From contig JAUCBJ010001897.1 of assembly GCA_032718475.1 (NCBI GenBank), positions 18,556 to 82,555 on the forward strand: 64,000 nt of DNA, in the 5' to 3' direction. The notes below the pieces were generated by a model. The model worked only from the letters and a program-made list of their open reading frames with translations, was not told where the DNA came from and did not search any database. Origin of the DNA: Nemertoderma westbladi. Taxonomy: Eukaryota; Xenacoelomorpha; Nemertodermatida; Nemertodermatidae. Below are positions 46,181 to 56,668 of the stretch, piece after piece (position 1 is the first letter of the stretch; every line of letters starts with the position of its first letter). A program made the translations under genes and the position numbers.

Positions 46181-47269
46181 AGTTTGTTTTCCTGTACTCG
46201 GGGGTAACACCCTGTACTATGCCCATGCCTACCCACACCCAGGTTAGAAGGATAGGGAACAGGTTACAGAAACAGAAACAAGTCGTAGAAAACACAATTA
46301 AATTGAGAATCAATAGCTAGAGAAGCAACAGTCAGGTGTATAGGCCTACCGGCTTATAGTACACATAGGTGTAGTGTAGCGTTTACCAACGTGTGAAAAG
46401 CAAAGGTTATAACTTCGGACACTGCTAATTAAGAAACGACAATCAGAACATATGAGATAATTAACTGCTGTATTTTGATGAAATCCCAGGAATGTAAAAA
46501 GATATAGAAACCGGATGTCACTGTGAAGTAAGATACGTACTTTAGAATTGTTAGCAAAAGTCTAAAGTTCTTTGTACATTTGAAAATAATATAATACTGT
46601 AGCACTGAGACTGTTGAGAATAAAATGATACCGTAATATCTGCCAGAGTAAAAATTAATCTGAAAAAAAGACCATAAAAAATAAGGTTCTCGCTTCACTT
46701 CACATTTCTCACTTTACTTGGAAACTTTGGTGCTGAGAACACACGACTTTGTTACTGCCTAAAATATTGGTGGAAACATTACAGGCAGTCGCAAAAGCGG
46801 AAATAAGTGCAATACAATTATCGGGAAATACCGGGTAACCCGCCTAGGGAATGACCTGCTAGTTATACTATAAACTCCTTGTATTATCCTAATCCTAGAG
46901 GAATTGAGTTTGATATAATTTGACAGCTGCAAAGGCCTCAAAACTCAGCTTCACTAAGTAGAGAAAATAATTTGTAATATAAAATGACAGAGCAACCATG
47001 GGGCTGCCTAAAATGTATAAAATTAGCTTAATACAACTAAATCAAACTTGTGTGATAAGGGTGGGGCATATATATCGAAAGTACATTGACTGACAATATC
47101 AAAACTATTTGTAACAAAACCAATAATCAAAAAATTATTGCCAATAAATATTACCAATAAATTATCAATTGTACAGATAGTGTGACAAGTTTCTAGGGAG
47201 TGATAGTATATGTTTGAATCATTCAATACCAATCGTCTACTGGTAAGAATGGAGCAGTTGTTTTCAGCG
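46181..47269. other. No gene seen
   Basis: Noncoding; short open frames near 46429-46941 on the minus strand are unrecognised and hydrophobic by A+T bias. Confidence 0.35.
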
Positions 47270-47705
47270 TAATGACGAGCTTGTGCACAATATTGCGCTT
47301 TGGCAGCACCGTGGAGAAAATAAGGATGGGGAGAGCCCATGACTTTCTTGAGATGCCTGTTAAAGGACACTGGCCTTGGAGATGCGGATAATCTCGCGAA
47401 AGTCATGGGGATAAGGAGTTGTGGTGGAGCAACTTTGTTGATAAGCCAGGTTTTTAATGCGTGCTGTATTAGGCTTGCAAATTGTGGATTGCATGATGGT
47501 GGCAAAATTCCTTTTGTTAAGCCAGCAGCATAGCTTCTCAATGTGCTTCAATGCAGCAGGCCGATTATGGCAGTAGTAGTAGGGTAGCAGTAAAACAAGT
47601 ATTATTATATGGGAGACCATTCTGGGCTCTAACTGCTGAGGACACAGAATCTCTAGATGGCAATACACAACAGTGCTTTAACAGGTTCATTGCGTGAAGT
47701 ACAAT
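47270..47705 (+). mobile_element. LINE A fragments, rearranged
   Basis: 47275-47460 matches the far 3' part of family A ('GCCCATGACTTTCTTGAGA', 'GGAGTTGTGG'). 47525-47580 repeats the terminal 'GCAGCAGGCCGAT' and GTA-rich tail. 47585-47705 matches an earlier part ('TGGGCTCTAACTGCTGAGGA'). The order is not that of an intact element. Confidence 0.6.
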
Positions 47706-47710
47706 TAATC

Positions 47711-48440
47711 TCAATATTTCGTCTTTCCTTGCCATGCTTTTCCGTATGATTTGAGATCCTTATGCACTTTGTAGTTGTTTAGGGTCTTAAGTGCAAATGG
47801 GCTTAGCAGAATTCCTACTCCACCAATTGATGCATTGGCCGAGTTTCTTACTGCTGAGCTTGTTACTAACGTCCATCCATTTCCAATGTCATTGTACTTC
47901 ATGGCAGTGTCTTCATGACAAATCCGATGTTCTTGGATGCAGATGATGTCAATGTTATATTCCATTGCCAGAGCGACCATGTCACCCTGTTTGGTATGTG
48001 CTTTCAGCGTGCGTGCGTGCATTCATTGTAGCAATCTTTAGTGTCTTTTTACATTTCAACAGGTTGGTTCTTCTTTCTTCTCGGTCTTCTGTTCCAGTAG
48101 CCAATTTATCGACCCCAGCCTGGTGTACCACTGGGGGACGCGGTCCTTGTTGACCCGGGCGACGACCGAGCCGGTATTTCTCCTGGAGGGTTCTCATACT
48201 CATATCTTTCAGTTGCGGGAGTAAACCGCTTGTGGTCGCAACTCCTACAAGCGTCTTCGCAGTAGATCGCCATTGGTTGATTACCTTCCGCCGACCTTGT
48301 CAGCATGTCTAGCCGTTGGTTGATTACCTTCCGCCTATCCATGGCCTGCAGCCCTGCTGCCGACTGTAGGGGTCCTTTTGTTACACCCTGAACCAAGTGT
48401 GCCACCCTGGAAGTTTCTGGAAGTTTACTAGGACCCATGT
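47711..48440 (-). pseudogene. LINE E endonuclease N-terminus, frameshifted
   Basis: Minus-strand frames overlap in steps. 48438-48106 is an Arg/Ser/Pro-rich leader. 48203-47982 is a frame reaching 'KIATMNARTH'. 48022-47711 contains 'ALAMEYNIDIICIQEHRICH' and 'ASIGGVGILLS', the first strands and catalytic Glu segment of a LINE endonuclease ('IQEHR'). Two frameshifts. The leader matches the decayed piece at 11460-11625. Confidence 0.7.
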
Positions 48441-48479
48441 TTTAGCAGCAACTACAAGGAGACCAATACTAGGATAGTT

Positions 48480-48850
48480 TGTTGGTTCAATGGGGTCTCC
48501 TTTCTTGTGGAGAGGCTTTAGTTAATAGCTTCCATTACAACATATGTTTGCAAACATTCAATAATGGTCTGTTCAGTGCTCCTGTTTTCTATACCTCTGA
48601 GGGATTTAATCAGACCCACATGCTATTTGATTGGGCATGCTTTTAATGCTTCTCTGAGGTTCGGCAGGTGTAGTGAATGAAAAGCCCTCTGTTTCTTGAA
48701 GCATCTTGTCATATATTTTCCTTGTAGGGCTGACCTCAATGCACAACTTTACCATACAGGTACATCATTTACAGTTTGCCAGTAAGTCTTGATGGCAGCA
48801 GTTAAGCTGTAATTGCTACAATTACATCCTTTATGTACTTCTCCAGGGTG
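48480..48850 (-). mobile_element. LINE E pre-RT fragment
   Basis: Resembles 9540-9950: 'AGGTCTCCTTTC/GGGGTCTCCTTTC', 'GAGAGGCTTTAGTT', 'CAAACATTCAATAATGGTC', 'TTTACAGTTTGCCAG'. It lies on the 5' side of an endonuclease fragment of the same family, the wrong order for one element, so two insertions or a rearrangement. Confidence 0.6.
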
Positions 48851-48987
48851 GTGATGTAAGCCACTTGCTCAAGTACACCACCATGTCCCACCAGGGATTT
48901 GGGAACTTAGCTTCTACTGGCTGGTGGAATACAAAAAGAATTGGAGTTAGTGATCAAACGTGGGAGTTAGAAATTCACTCTATCTTC

Positions 48988-49218
48988 CTGCCATATAGGA
49001 ATCAAATGAATTTGAAATCCTGTTGATTAGGGTTTATGCAGTACAAAGAAATATATTATATGAGAGAATGAATGAACAAAGCATGATAAATAATTTATTC
49101 TTGATCAATCAGCAGAAACTTGTACTGTTGAGGACATAACATGTGTTCCAGGTTGATTATAAAGCATCTATCAAACAATCTTTATCCACTTCGATTCACT
49201 GTTGTGCTATTCCCTTTC
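48988..49218 (-). repeat. Family X copy, inverted partner of 41646-41878
   Basis: Complement of 41646-41878 with few differences, including 'GAACACATGTTATGTCC' and 'GGGAATAGCACAACAGTGAA' ends. Confidence 0.75.
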
Positions 49219-50589
49219 AAAATGTATAATTCCGATTTTATGACGTTCAGCGGAATATCGTAGAAAAACGCAAAGTAAAAGGCATTCAATTTTCGAAAAT
49301 TGAAGTTTCAGATGCGTATGCAGGGGTTCAGTTCAGCAAACAGGTCATTGAACAGATAGTCCCTGCGCCTACTGTTAGTTCCATATGTTCGATTACTGAG
49401 GCCGTAAAACTGACTTGTTCTTTAGAAGGTTGCATGGGCTCATATCCATATCTTCCACATATACAGTTCGGTTTGTTTTCTCAACATTCTTGATTTTAAC
49501 ATGCATGCATATTTGTTCTCGCATCACTTGTGGGGTGTAATATGATGGATCACCTGATGGATGACCAACGCATTATACAACAACAGGACTTGGCACCAAA
49601 CAATAAATGGTAGTTCATTGTATACAAAACAAGACTTACAAATCTTTACAAACCGCATAAACACATCATGAAACTCAATAGAGAGCCCACATTGCATTGG
49701 CTATCTGACAGGCACGAGATGTGTAAAGACTTCAAAGTAATTGAAAGGCATCCTTCTTGTCCATTCCACAAAACTTTTGGGATCTATTTGGCCTCCGTGC
49801 CTGTTTCATTTTATAAATTTTTTTGTAATTCACCTGCTGTATCTTTGAGCCAGATTTGTTGTAAAAACCTAGATTTCGTGACATTTCTATTAAATAGCGT
49901 TGTTAGTTTTCATGCTTTGGGACCATTCTAGCACCATTCTGGCATCTATATTTTTCGTGGTGAAATTTTTGAAAGTTTTAAATGGCTGCCAAAAAAAATA
50001 AATTTTCAGTATGTAGAGGTTTTTTGAATGCTGATTGCGATTATGGAACTCAAATATAACATTCGAGAAAAATTCTGATAATTTTGATAAGTGCACCTAG
50101 GGGCACGAAACAAAAATAGTGCAAATATTCTCATGAAAAATCAACCTGATTTTATGACATTATGGGTTTGGTCATGCTGAACACGAATGACACTCAAATA
50201 TATCGCAGCTCATTGAATATGGCATTTTTGAATATGTATCAATGTGGCATCCAATACAATTAGTGTAGCACAAATTTATAACAATTTTGACAGTTAGAGG
50301 ACTACAATAAAATTTTTTAAACAAGTGCAATCTTAATCAGCGACCTAAAACCCGTATAATCAATTTTTGACATTCATTCATAAGAATGAATGAGTACGAA
50401 TGTCTGGTATTTTAGGTGATGGAGTGAAGAATTTATCGAATTATTAGTGTTCGCGGGAAATTTAAATGTTAGTGAAAAGAATAGGAATTAATGAAATATC
50501 TAAAATATTGTTTGTGTTTAATTTAGGGGGATAAAGACCCTGAAACACATGAATAGAAAACAACAATTTTCAGTTTTTAATTTTCGTAT
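49219..50589. other. No gene; weak family Y similarity
   Basis: A+T rich. Near 50165 'GGGTTTGGTCATGCTGAACA' and near 50335 'CAGCGACCTAAAACCCGTAT' echo family Y motifs of 12600-12940, so part is probably decayed Y sequence. Confidence 0.4.
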
Positions 50590-50790
50590 TTTTCGTCCCA
50601 CCAGAATAGCATCATAAAATATATATGGTTATACTTTACCAGATAATATTTATTGAGTAATATTTTTCAGCTCTTTAAAAATTATATCTTAAAAATTGTA
50701 ATTATTCAGCCAAGATATGAAGAAAGCTAAAAAATTTCTAAATGGCACTCCCCCGCACCAATTACGTAGGAAAAATAGCCCGGGGTCAAA
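50590..50790 (-). repeat. Family Y copy
   Basis: The complement shares 'TTTAGAAATTTTTTAG', 'ATCTTGGCT', 'TATTATCTGGTAAAG' and 'TGCTATT' in order with 12640-12770. Confidence 0.5.
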
Positions 50791-50940
50791 TAGTGTTAAA
50801 TAAATTTCTTTCTCAGAAAACAGCCCATCATCAATAAGAAGAAAGGTGATTGGCAGAATTTTGAGGTTCTGCTTCCCAGTGGATATCCAGTAGGTGAGCC
50901 TTTAGCGGAGACATTGCAGCCATAACAAATCGAAAGCCAC

Positions 50941-51006
50941 AATGCAAAGAAATTGCACTTAGAATAATAGATATATCTATTATTCTAAGTGCAATTTCTT
51001 TGCATT
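50941..51006. repeat. Perfect 66-bp palindrome (two 33-bp arms, no spacer)
   Basis: 50941-50973 is exactly the reverse complement of 50974-51006, with no loop. The match stops on both sides. It lies 282 bp upstream of the transporter pseudogene start. It can form a cruciform or, if transcribed, a 33-bp hairpin. Confidence 0.95.
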
Positions 51007-51288
51007 TCTTTGAGATAGTAATACAAAACAACGGCTTATGTTAAGGCGTTGCTGCAACATTAACACAATAGATACTACGCTGGTAAGGAATATCAAGGTT
51101 TATAATGATTATCGACTGTGGTTGTCAGTATATAGCATGATAGCGTGTAGGCATACATTCAATTTAGTCATTCAAATAACTAGCAATACATGGGCTATTA
51201 AGATAATCATATTAATTAATATAAAATAAATTAATCAATTTGAAGTAGCTCTGCAATATTAATAATCGATTAGAAGTTGGTCTACAAG

Positions 51289-52590
51289 ATGTCAGAAGGA
51301 GCAGCTTCCGTTATACCTTATGATGAAACAAATAAAATTAATGCTGATCAGAATAGTCATCGAAAGGGCTGGCGACTTTACATGTTGGTGGCCATGTTGC
51401 TGATGTATCAAATGATACCAGGTTGGTGTCAGAATCTACTGGAAACATTCTTTCCAATTGTTGTAGAAGAGCGTGGTTGGTAAAAGACTCTGATTGGTAC
51501 ATTATTGGCAATGTTTTCTACTGTCAGACTTATAATATACATTAGTTGCCCTCATTCTATCAACAATTGGGGAATTCGTATCTCTTTGGGCCTATTTGGA
51601 ATTATTGGGGCTGTCTCCCAATTGGCATTTGGGTTTGTAGAATATATCCCAAACAACAACAATGGGTTATTTATATTCGCTTGTTTTTCTCTGCGCATAA
51701 TTGAGGCAATTGGACTCAACATCAGTTATATGTATTCATACAGTCTATTGATGGAATTGTGGCCTGCACAGAGAACTTTATTAGCCAGTTTATCAATTGT
51801 TTGTGGCGCTGTGGGATTCATGGTTTCACCAGTTTTTGGCTCATCCATTTTCGCTTCATTGGGTTTTGAGTTCCCATTTATAATATCGGGTTTGATGTTT
51901 CTTATTATTCTACTTTACTGCTGGATGGAGTCGCCACGTTATATTTACGACAGATGTGAATCGAATGGCAGACCAACTTATATTGGGCTTCTGAAGAATC
52001 CAACAATTACACTTATATTTATTATGAATATTTGTTCCAGAACATTATCATCCTTCACAGTTGCGAACTATGCTGCCTACATTTACCACAACTACAATGT
52101 CAACCAGTACAATATTGGTTGTATTTATATTATATTTCCAAGTATTGATACTTCTACTAGTCTAATAATATCCTTAATGATGGAGAAATTGAAAACTATA
52201 TTACCAACCATATTCGGTGCAATGTTACTAGCAGTGTCAATGCAACTAATAGGTCCTACAGAGCTACTGGGTTTACCTTATGATCTCAACATTTCTATCA
52301 CTGGATGTGCTCTCCTTGGATTAGGTTGTGGATTATATCACGTTCCAGCCCTGGAAACATAGACACAAATGGCAGTAAATGTTTGTGGTTATCATGATAA
52401 TGTTGATACCAGATCTCTTCTCCAACAAATGCTTCGAATTGCATTCTCAATAGGAGCTATTATAGGTCCTGTTATAGGTGGATTCTTCAATGATTACTTT
52501 GGTATGGAACTTGCTTGCTCGCTACTAAGTTTATTTGGGTTGCCATTTATCTTAGCTCTGGTGGCTGTGTCTACTTTTAGATGTTTGTGA
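51289..52590 (+). pseudogene. SLC18B1-like transporter pseudogene (two nonsense codons)
   Basis: Full-length third copy on the plus strand, start MSEGAAS at 51289. It is in one frame throughout except for TAA at 51481-51483, where the intact copy has Ser after 'EERGW', and TAG at 52360-52362, a Gln codon in the intact copy's 'VETQTQ'. Helix landmarks ('GWCQNLLETFFPIVVEERGW', 'LMELWPAQRTLLASL', 'GPVIGGFFNDYFG') are as in 7184-8497. No introns. The 5' flank also keeps the 'CTACAAG' before the start. Confidence 0.85.
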
Positions 52591-52693
52591 GGTGTTATAT
52601 TGACAATTGTAAGAATTCTTAAATGTTTTTGGTAATAATATTTCTCAATTTGCTTTTGATTTGTGTTTATATAGCTCAGTAGGCAGAACTATC

Positions 52694-52697
52694 AGCC
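52694..52697. repeat. Target-site duplication AGCC (left) of the RAG1-like transposon
   Basis: AGCC precedes the left end and recurs at 56669-56672 after the right end. A 5-bp duplication would need one mismatch. Confidence 0.6.
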
Positions 52698-53231
52698 CAC
52701 ACCGGGCTTGAACCAACTTTTAGTTCGAAAAAATTGAACGGTTAGAATGAATGTCTCACGTGATTCATATCAACATTCTAACTTAAAAAAACCAAATTTA
52801 AAAAAAAACGGTCGATTACTTTTTGAAATAATTGAAAAAAACCGTTTTTGACCAAAAATAGCACTTTGACACCAAATTTTCATAAATAAAAATGCTAAAG
52901 ATAAAATTGAACGGTGAAAAAGAGTATCTCACCTGGTTAATATGGATATTCTTACTACAAAAAATGAAATTAAAAAATTGACGGTCGATTACTTTTTAAA
53001 AAATTGAAAAAAAGAACTTTTGACCAAAAATAGCATATTTAGCACCAAATTTTCAAATATGAAAATCAATAATTACAATCATAAAGGTATTTATTCTTTT
53101 TCCACAAAGGTTTTCATGTAAGGCGAGTAGAATGGTAATATTTTCCAGAATACTACTTGGTGATATGGTATGCTAATTTTCAATGGGTGCCAAAAATTGG
53201 GTGCGCACTGTGTAGCACCAAATTTTCAAAG
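52698..53231 (+). repeat. Left terminal inverted repeat (~534 bp)
   Basis: Pairs with 56139-56668. Inside, a block with 'CGGTCGATTACTTTTT', 'GACCAAAAATAGCA' and 'CACCAAATTTTCA' occurs twice (about 52808-52885 and 52981-53056) and the last motif a third time near 53217, so the arm is built of subterminal repeats. Confidence 0.85.
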
Positions 53232-53693
53232 ATGTAAATCAATACTTGGGTGATTTGATGAATTTCTGCGTCTTAGTCAGAATCGTGTTGTTGGTTGGGT
53301 GTAAAGTTGGCTGTTTCACACATTTACTGCACTACACAGTCTGACAGTTGTTGTACTTACCATGTTAAATGTTTTGTTTCAGTTTTGTATAGGTTATCAT
53401 ATTAGGCCTTGAAGTAGTTACCGGTACAACAGCATTGTGTGCTGTTAAATGTTTTGTTTCAGTTTTGAATAAGCCTAAGTACAGATAACCTAGATTCATA
53501 CAGTTATGTACACATTACATACCGGTACAGGTAAGCCTATTGCCTAAGTTTTACTGTGTGAAGTAATCTACATAAGTTGCAGTCTAGGCCTATATGTTTC
53601 TCCTAATCTTGTGTTCGAAAATGCTCTACTGGAAATGTATAGGAAGCACCCAGGGAATAAAACAGTATAATAAATAAGCATATTATTATAACG

Positions 53694-55811
53694 ATGGCAC
53701 AATATGGTAAAACTCATGATGAATGTCGAAAAGTTGTGTGCCTTCTTTGTATGGGTAAAACCAAACTAATGAATCATATCACTGTGAAAGCTGAAATTAT
53801 TATTAAAGAACACTTTTTGCCGGAGTATAATAGCTTGAATGATACACATTTGCCAAATGCAATTTGTTCTAACTGTAAGACCGTAGTATATGAGATGGGA
53901 TGTGGGATAACCAAGCGTTCTATAATACTGTATGATCACAAAAGTATTCCAACATTAATGAGACCACCATCCACGAGATCTTCACTCCTCCTACAATGTG
54001 AATGTGTTGTATGTGAAGTAGCACGACAATCTACAACACAAAACCTTACAGCTAAATGTATGGCACCAAGGAAAAAACCAGGTCATCCAGGTCAGAACTC
54101 TTCACCACCACATACACAGGCATCTACTTCAAAATTTATACATCCAAACTCAAAGAATCAATCAACGGTAAAACTGTGCACTAAATGTTTGTCTAAAATA
54201 AACGGAGGAATTGAACATAACTGCACAAAAGGTACGCGTATGGAAAACATTCACAAAATGGCAGCTTGTGGAACGCCAACCTGTAAGGAAAAAATTGCAT
54301 CTAAAGTAATTTGTGATCTAATAGATGATGATGATAATCCATCTACATCTAATAAATCAGTCTCACTAGCTACATCAACTGGGCGCCCAATATCTATTAG
54401 TAGTGGAGCAAATATGTCAAAAACAGTAAAACGATCACTTGTATTTGAAAGTGAAGACATGTTCAAAATTCAGGTTGATATGGGGCTAAGTACGAATCAG
54501 GTTCGCCGACTTGCATCTAGCATAAGGTCAGCTGTTGGAGATAGATTTAGCGTCGAGTCTAATCTTCAGACAAGACTTCAAGAACTTGGACATCGCTTAG
54601 ACAACCTATTTATAACAAATCCAACAAACTTCATTTCAAAAGACACCAAGGCAGGCACAATTATCCATGAAGTTCACAGTGCAGTGTATTGCATTGATAT
54701 ATCGGCCTTGCTCCATATTGCATTTGAATCAAGGGGGATTTTATATGATGACAAGAGACTAAAAATTGGTATTGATGGGGGCGGTGGTTTCCTCAAAGTA
54801 TGTTTGACAATTCAAGCTGACAAAGAAGTGGAGGACAGAAGATCATGTTATGAAGATGGCATTGCTGCTAAACGTCTGAAGGACACTAGTGTTAAAAAAC
54901 TGTTTATATTGTTTATCACTCCTAATGTTGCTGAGAATTATTCAAATTTGTTGAGAGTCTTTATGCTTCTGAAGTTAAATTCGGCACTAGAGCCTTGGAC
55001 ATGGACTATAGCAACAGATCTTAAATTGGCAAACATCTTATTAGGTCTTATGGCCCATGGATCAAGCCACCCATGCACTTGGTGTGATGTCTCAAAATCT
55101 TGCCTCAAGAGTTCTGGTGTACTGCGCACCCTTGGTAACCTTGCTAGTAAATTCTGGAGTTGGTATAGTTCTGGAGGTGATAAAGATGATGCCAAGAACT
55201 TCGGTAACTGTGTCCACATGCCACTGCTTGAAGGTCAATCAATCACACCAATTTTGAAACTTATCCCTCCACCAGAGCTCCATCTTCTCCTTGGTTCTGT
55301 TAACCATATGTATGACATGTTACTAAAAGAATGGCCAGATGTTATTAATTGGCCGAGGCATCTTAATATTGAGAGAGAAGCAATGCATGGTAGGTCTTTT
55401 AGTGGAAATTCCTGCCGAAAACTCATTTCATCTATAGACATATTGAGAAGTATCTGCCCACTATCTTCCTTTAAATATGTGGATACGTTTGAGAAGTTGG
55501 ATAAGGTTGTCCATTCATGCTTCGGACTCAAACTGTCACCAAATTATGAAGAGAACATTTCCGATTTTCGCAGTTCATATCTTAATCTTGGAATATCAGT
55601 TACGCCCAAAGTTCATGCCATATTCCACCACATTCCTCAGTTCTGTAGTATGTACAATATGCCATTGGGACATTTTAGTGAACAAGCTTCGGAATCCGTT
55701 CACCATGACTTTAATGTGATCTGGGAGAGATATAAAGTTCCAAATGGTCATCCAGGATATGATATACAACTTTTGCGGGCTGTGAATGACTATAATTCAA
55801 AACATTTATAG
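53694..55811 (+). CDS. RAG1-like DDE transposase, intact, 705 residues
   Basis: Presumed transposase cutting the flanking CAC ends. N-terminus: C16/C19, C58/C61, C102/C104/C107, C162/C165 and H175/C177, giving paired CX2C sites laid out like the RAG1 N-terminal region. A Ser/Thr linker follows, then a core from about residue 250. Catalytic candidates: D361 (IGIDGGGGFLKVC), D442 (WTIATDLKLAN) and E667 (LGHFSEQASES). D442 to C461 is 19 residues, as D708 to C727 in mouse RAG1. C461/C464 (PCTWCD) match its C727/C730. H641/H646 (VHAIFHHIPQF) match H937/H942, with the Glu 21 residues on (20 in RAG1). The D361-D442 gap is shorter (81 versus 108). No RING domain is seen. Start: first ATG of the frame. 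No introns or stops. Confidence 0.82.
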   Translation: MAQYGKTHDECRKVVCLLCMGKTKLMNHITVKAEIIIKEHFLPEYNSLNDTHLPNAICSNCKTVVYEMGCGITKRSIILYDHKSIPTLMRPPSTRSSLLLQCECVVCEVARQSTTQNLTAKCMAPRKKPGHPGQNSSPPHTQASTSKFIHPNSKNQSTVKLCTKCLSKINGGIEHNCTKGTRMENIHKMAACGTPTCKEKIASKVICDLIDDDDNPSTSNKSVSLATSTGRPISISSGANMSKTVKRSLVFESEDMFKIQVDMGLSTNQVRRLASSIRSAVGDRFSVESNLQTRLQELGHRLDNLFITNPTNFISKDTKAGTIIHEVHSAVYCIDISALLHIAFESRGILYDDKRLKIGIDGGGGFLKVCLTIQADKEVEDRRSCYEDGIAAKRLKDTSVKKLFILFITPNVAENYSNLLRVFMLLKLNSALEPWTWTIATDLKLANILLGLMAHGSSHPCTWCDVSKSCLKSSGVLRTLGNLASKFWSWYSSGGDKDDAKNFGNCVHMPLLEGQSITPILKLIPPPELHLLLGSVNHMYDMLLKEWPDVINWPRHLNIEREAMHGRSFSGNSCRKLISSIDILRSICPLSSFKYVDTFEKLDKVVHSCFGLKLSPNYEENISDFRSSYLNLGISVTPKVHAIFHHIPQFCSMYNMPLGHFSEQASESVHHDFNVIWERYKVPNGHPGYDIQLLRAVNDYNSKHL

Positions 55812-56138
55812 AGAATAAGTGATATTTCGTAGATTTAATGTTTTTGATTTAATTTTGCTGATTTAATTAGTTTTCCCAGTTAATTTCACTCTCAATCTAA
55901 AATAAATATTGATAAATGCTTATTAATACCTGTAAGATATATATAGTAAATTTTTATAATTAAATTTTCATGCACTCTCTGTCTCCAATCAAAAATTGAA
56001 AAATTTGTTGATATGAAAAATATTTCATCATACTGTTCAGCCCTGAAAACCTATATAAAAAAATAATAATCAAGTATAACCTAGTACTTCTGAAAATATA
56101 AAATATAATACAAATATAGTACTTCTGAAACTTAATAA

Positions 56139-56668
56139 TTGAAAATTTTGGTGCTGCACAGTGAACACCCAACTTTTGGCACCCACTGAAAAATAGCATT
56201 ACATATCAGCAGTCATCTGAAAAATATTACCTTTCTACTCGCCTTACATGAAAACCCTTGTGAATAAATAAAAAATACGTATAAGATTGGAATTATTGAA
56301 TTTCATGTTTGAAAATTTGGTGCTAAATATGCTATTTTTGGTCAAAGGTTATTTTTTTAAATTTTTTAAAAAGTAATCGACCATTAATTTTTTAATTTCA
56401 TTTTTTGTAGTTAGAATGTCCATATTAACCAGGTGAGATACTCTTTTTCACCGTTCAATTTTATCTTTAGCATTTTTATATTTGAAAATTTGGTGTCAAA
56501 GCACTATTTTTGGTCAAAAACGGTTTTTTTCAATTATTTCAAAAAGTAATCGACCGTTTTTTTTTTAAATTTGGTTTTTTTAAGTTAGAATGTTGATATG
56601 AATCACGTGAGACATTCATTCTAACCGTTCAATTTTTTCGAACTAAAAGTTGGTTCAAGCCCGGTGTG
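56139..56668 (-). repeat. Right terminal inverted repeat (~530 bp)
   Basis: Complement of 52698-53231; the outer ~110 bp are nearly identical, the inner part has small indels. Confidence 0.85.

Larger units (their letters stand above)
52698..56668 (+). mobile_element. Complete DNA transposon with RAG1-like transposase (Chapaev/Transib-like)
   Basis: A 3,971-bp element. The ends are perfect outer inverted repeats beginning CACACCGGGCTTGAACC and extend, with small differences, over about 530 bp on each side. Target duplication AGCC. One single-exon ORF of 705 codons lies between, with about 460 bp before it and 330 bp after it to the inverted repeats. No RAG2-like ORF. CAC-starting ends occur in Transib, RAG transposons and the Chapaev/CACTA group; a 4-bp duplication points to Chapaev, residue spacing to RAG1/Transib. 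All parts are intact, so it could be autonomous or only recently silent. Confidence 0.85.

Noticed and set aside
53694-55811. Host gene with THAP or ZAD zinc finger
   Set aside because: It sits between long inverted repeats with a target duplication, and the core follows RAG1-type catalytic spacing, so transposase is the better reading.
52698-56668. ProtoRAG-type element with a RAG1-RAG2 pair
   Set aside because: No second ORF and no kelch-like sequence on either strand inside the element.
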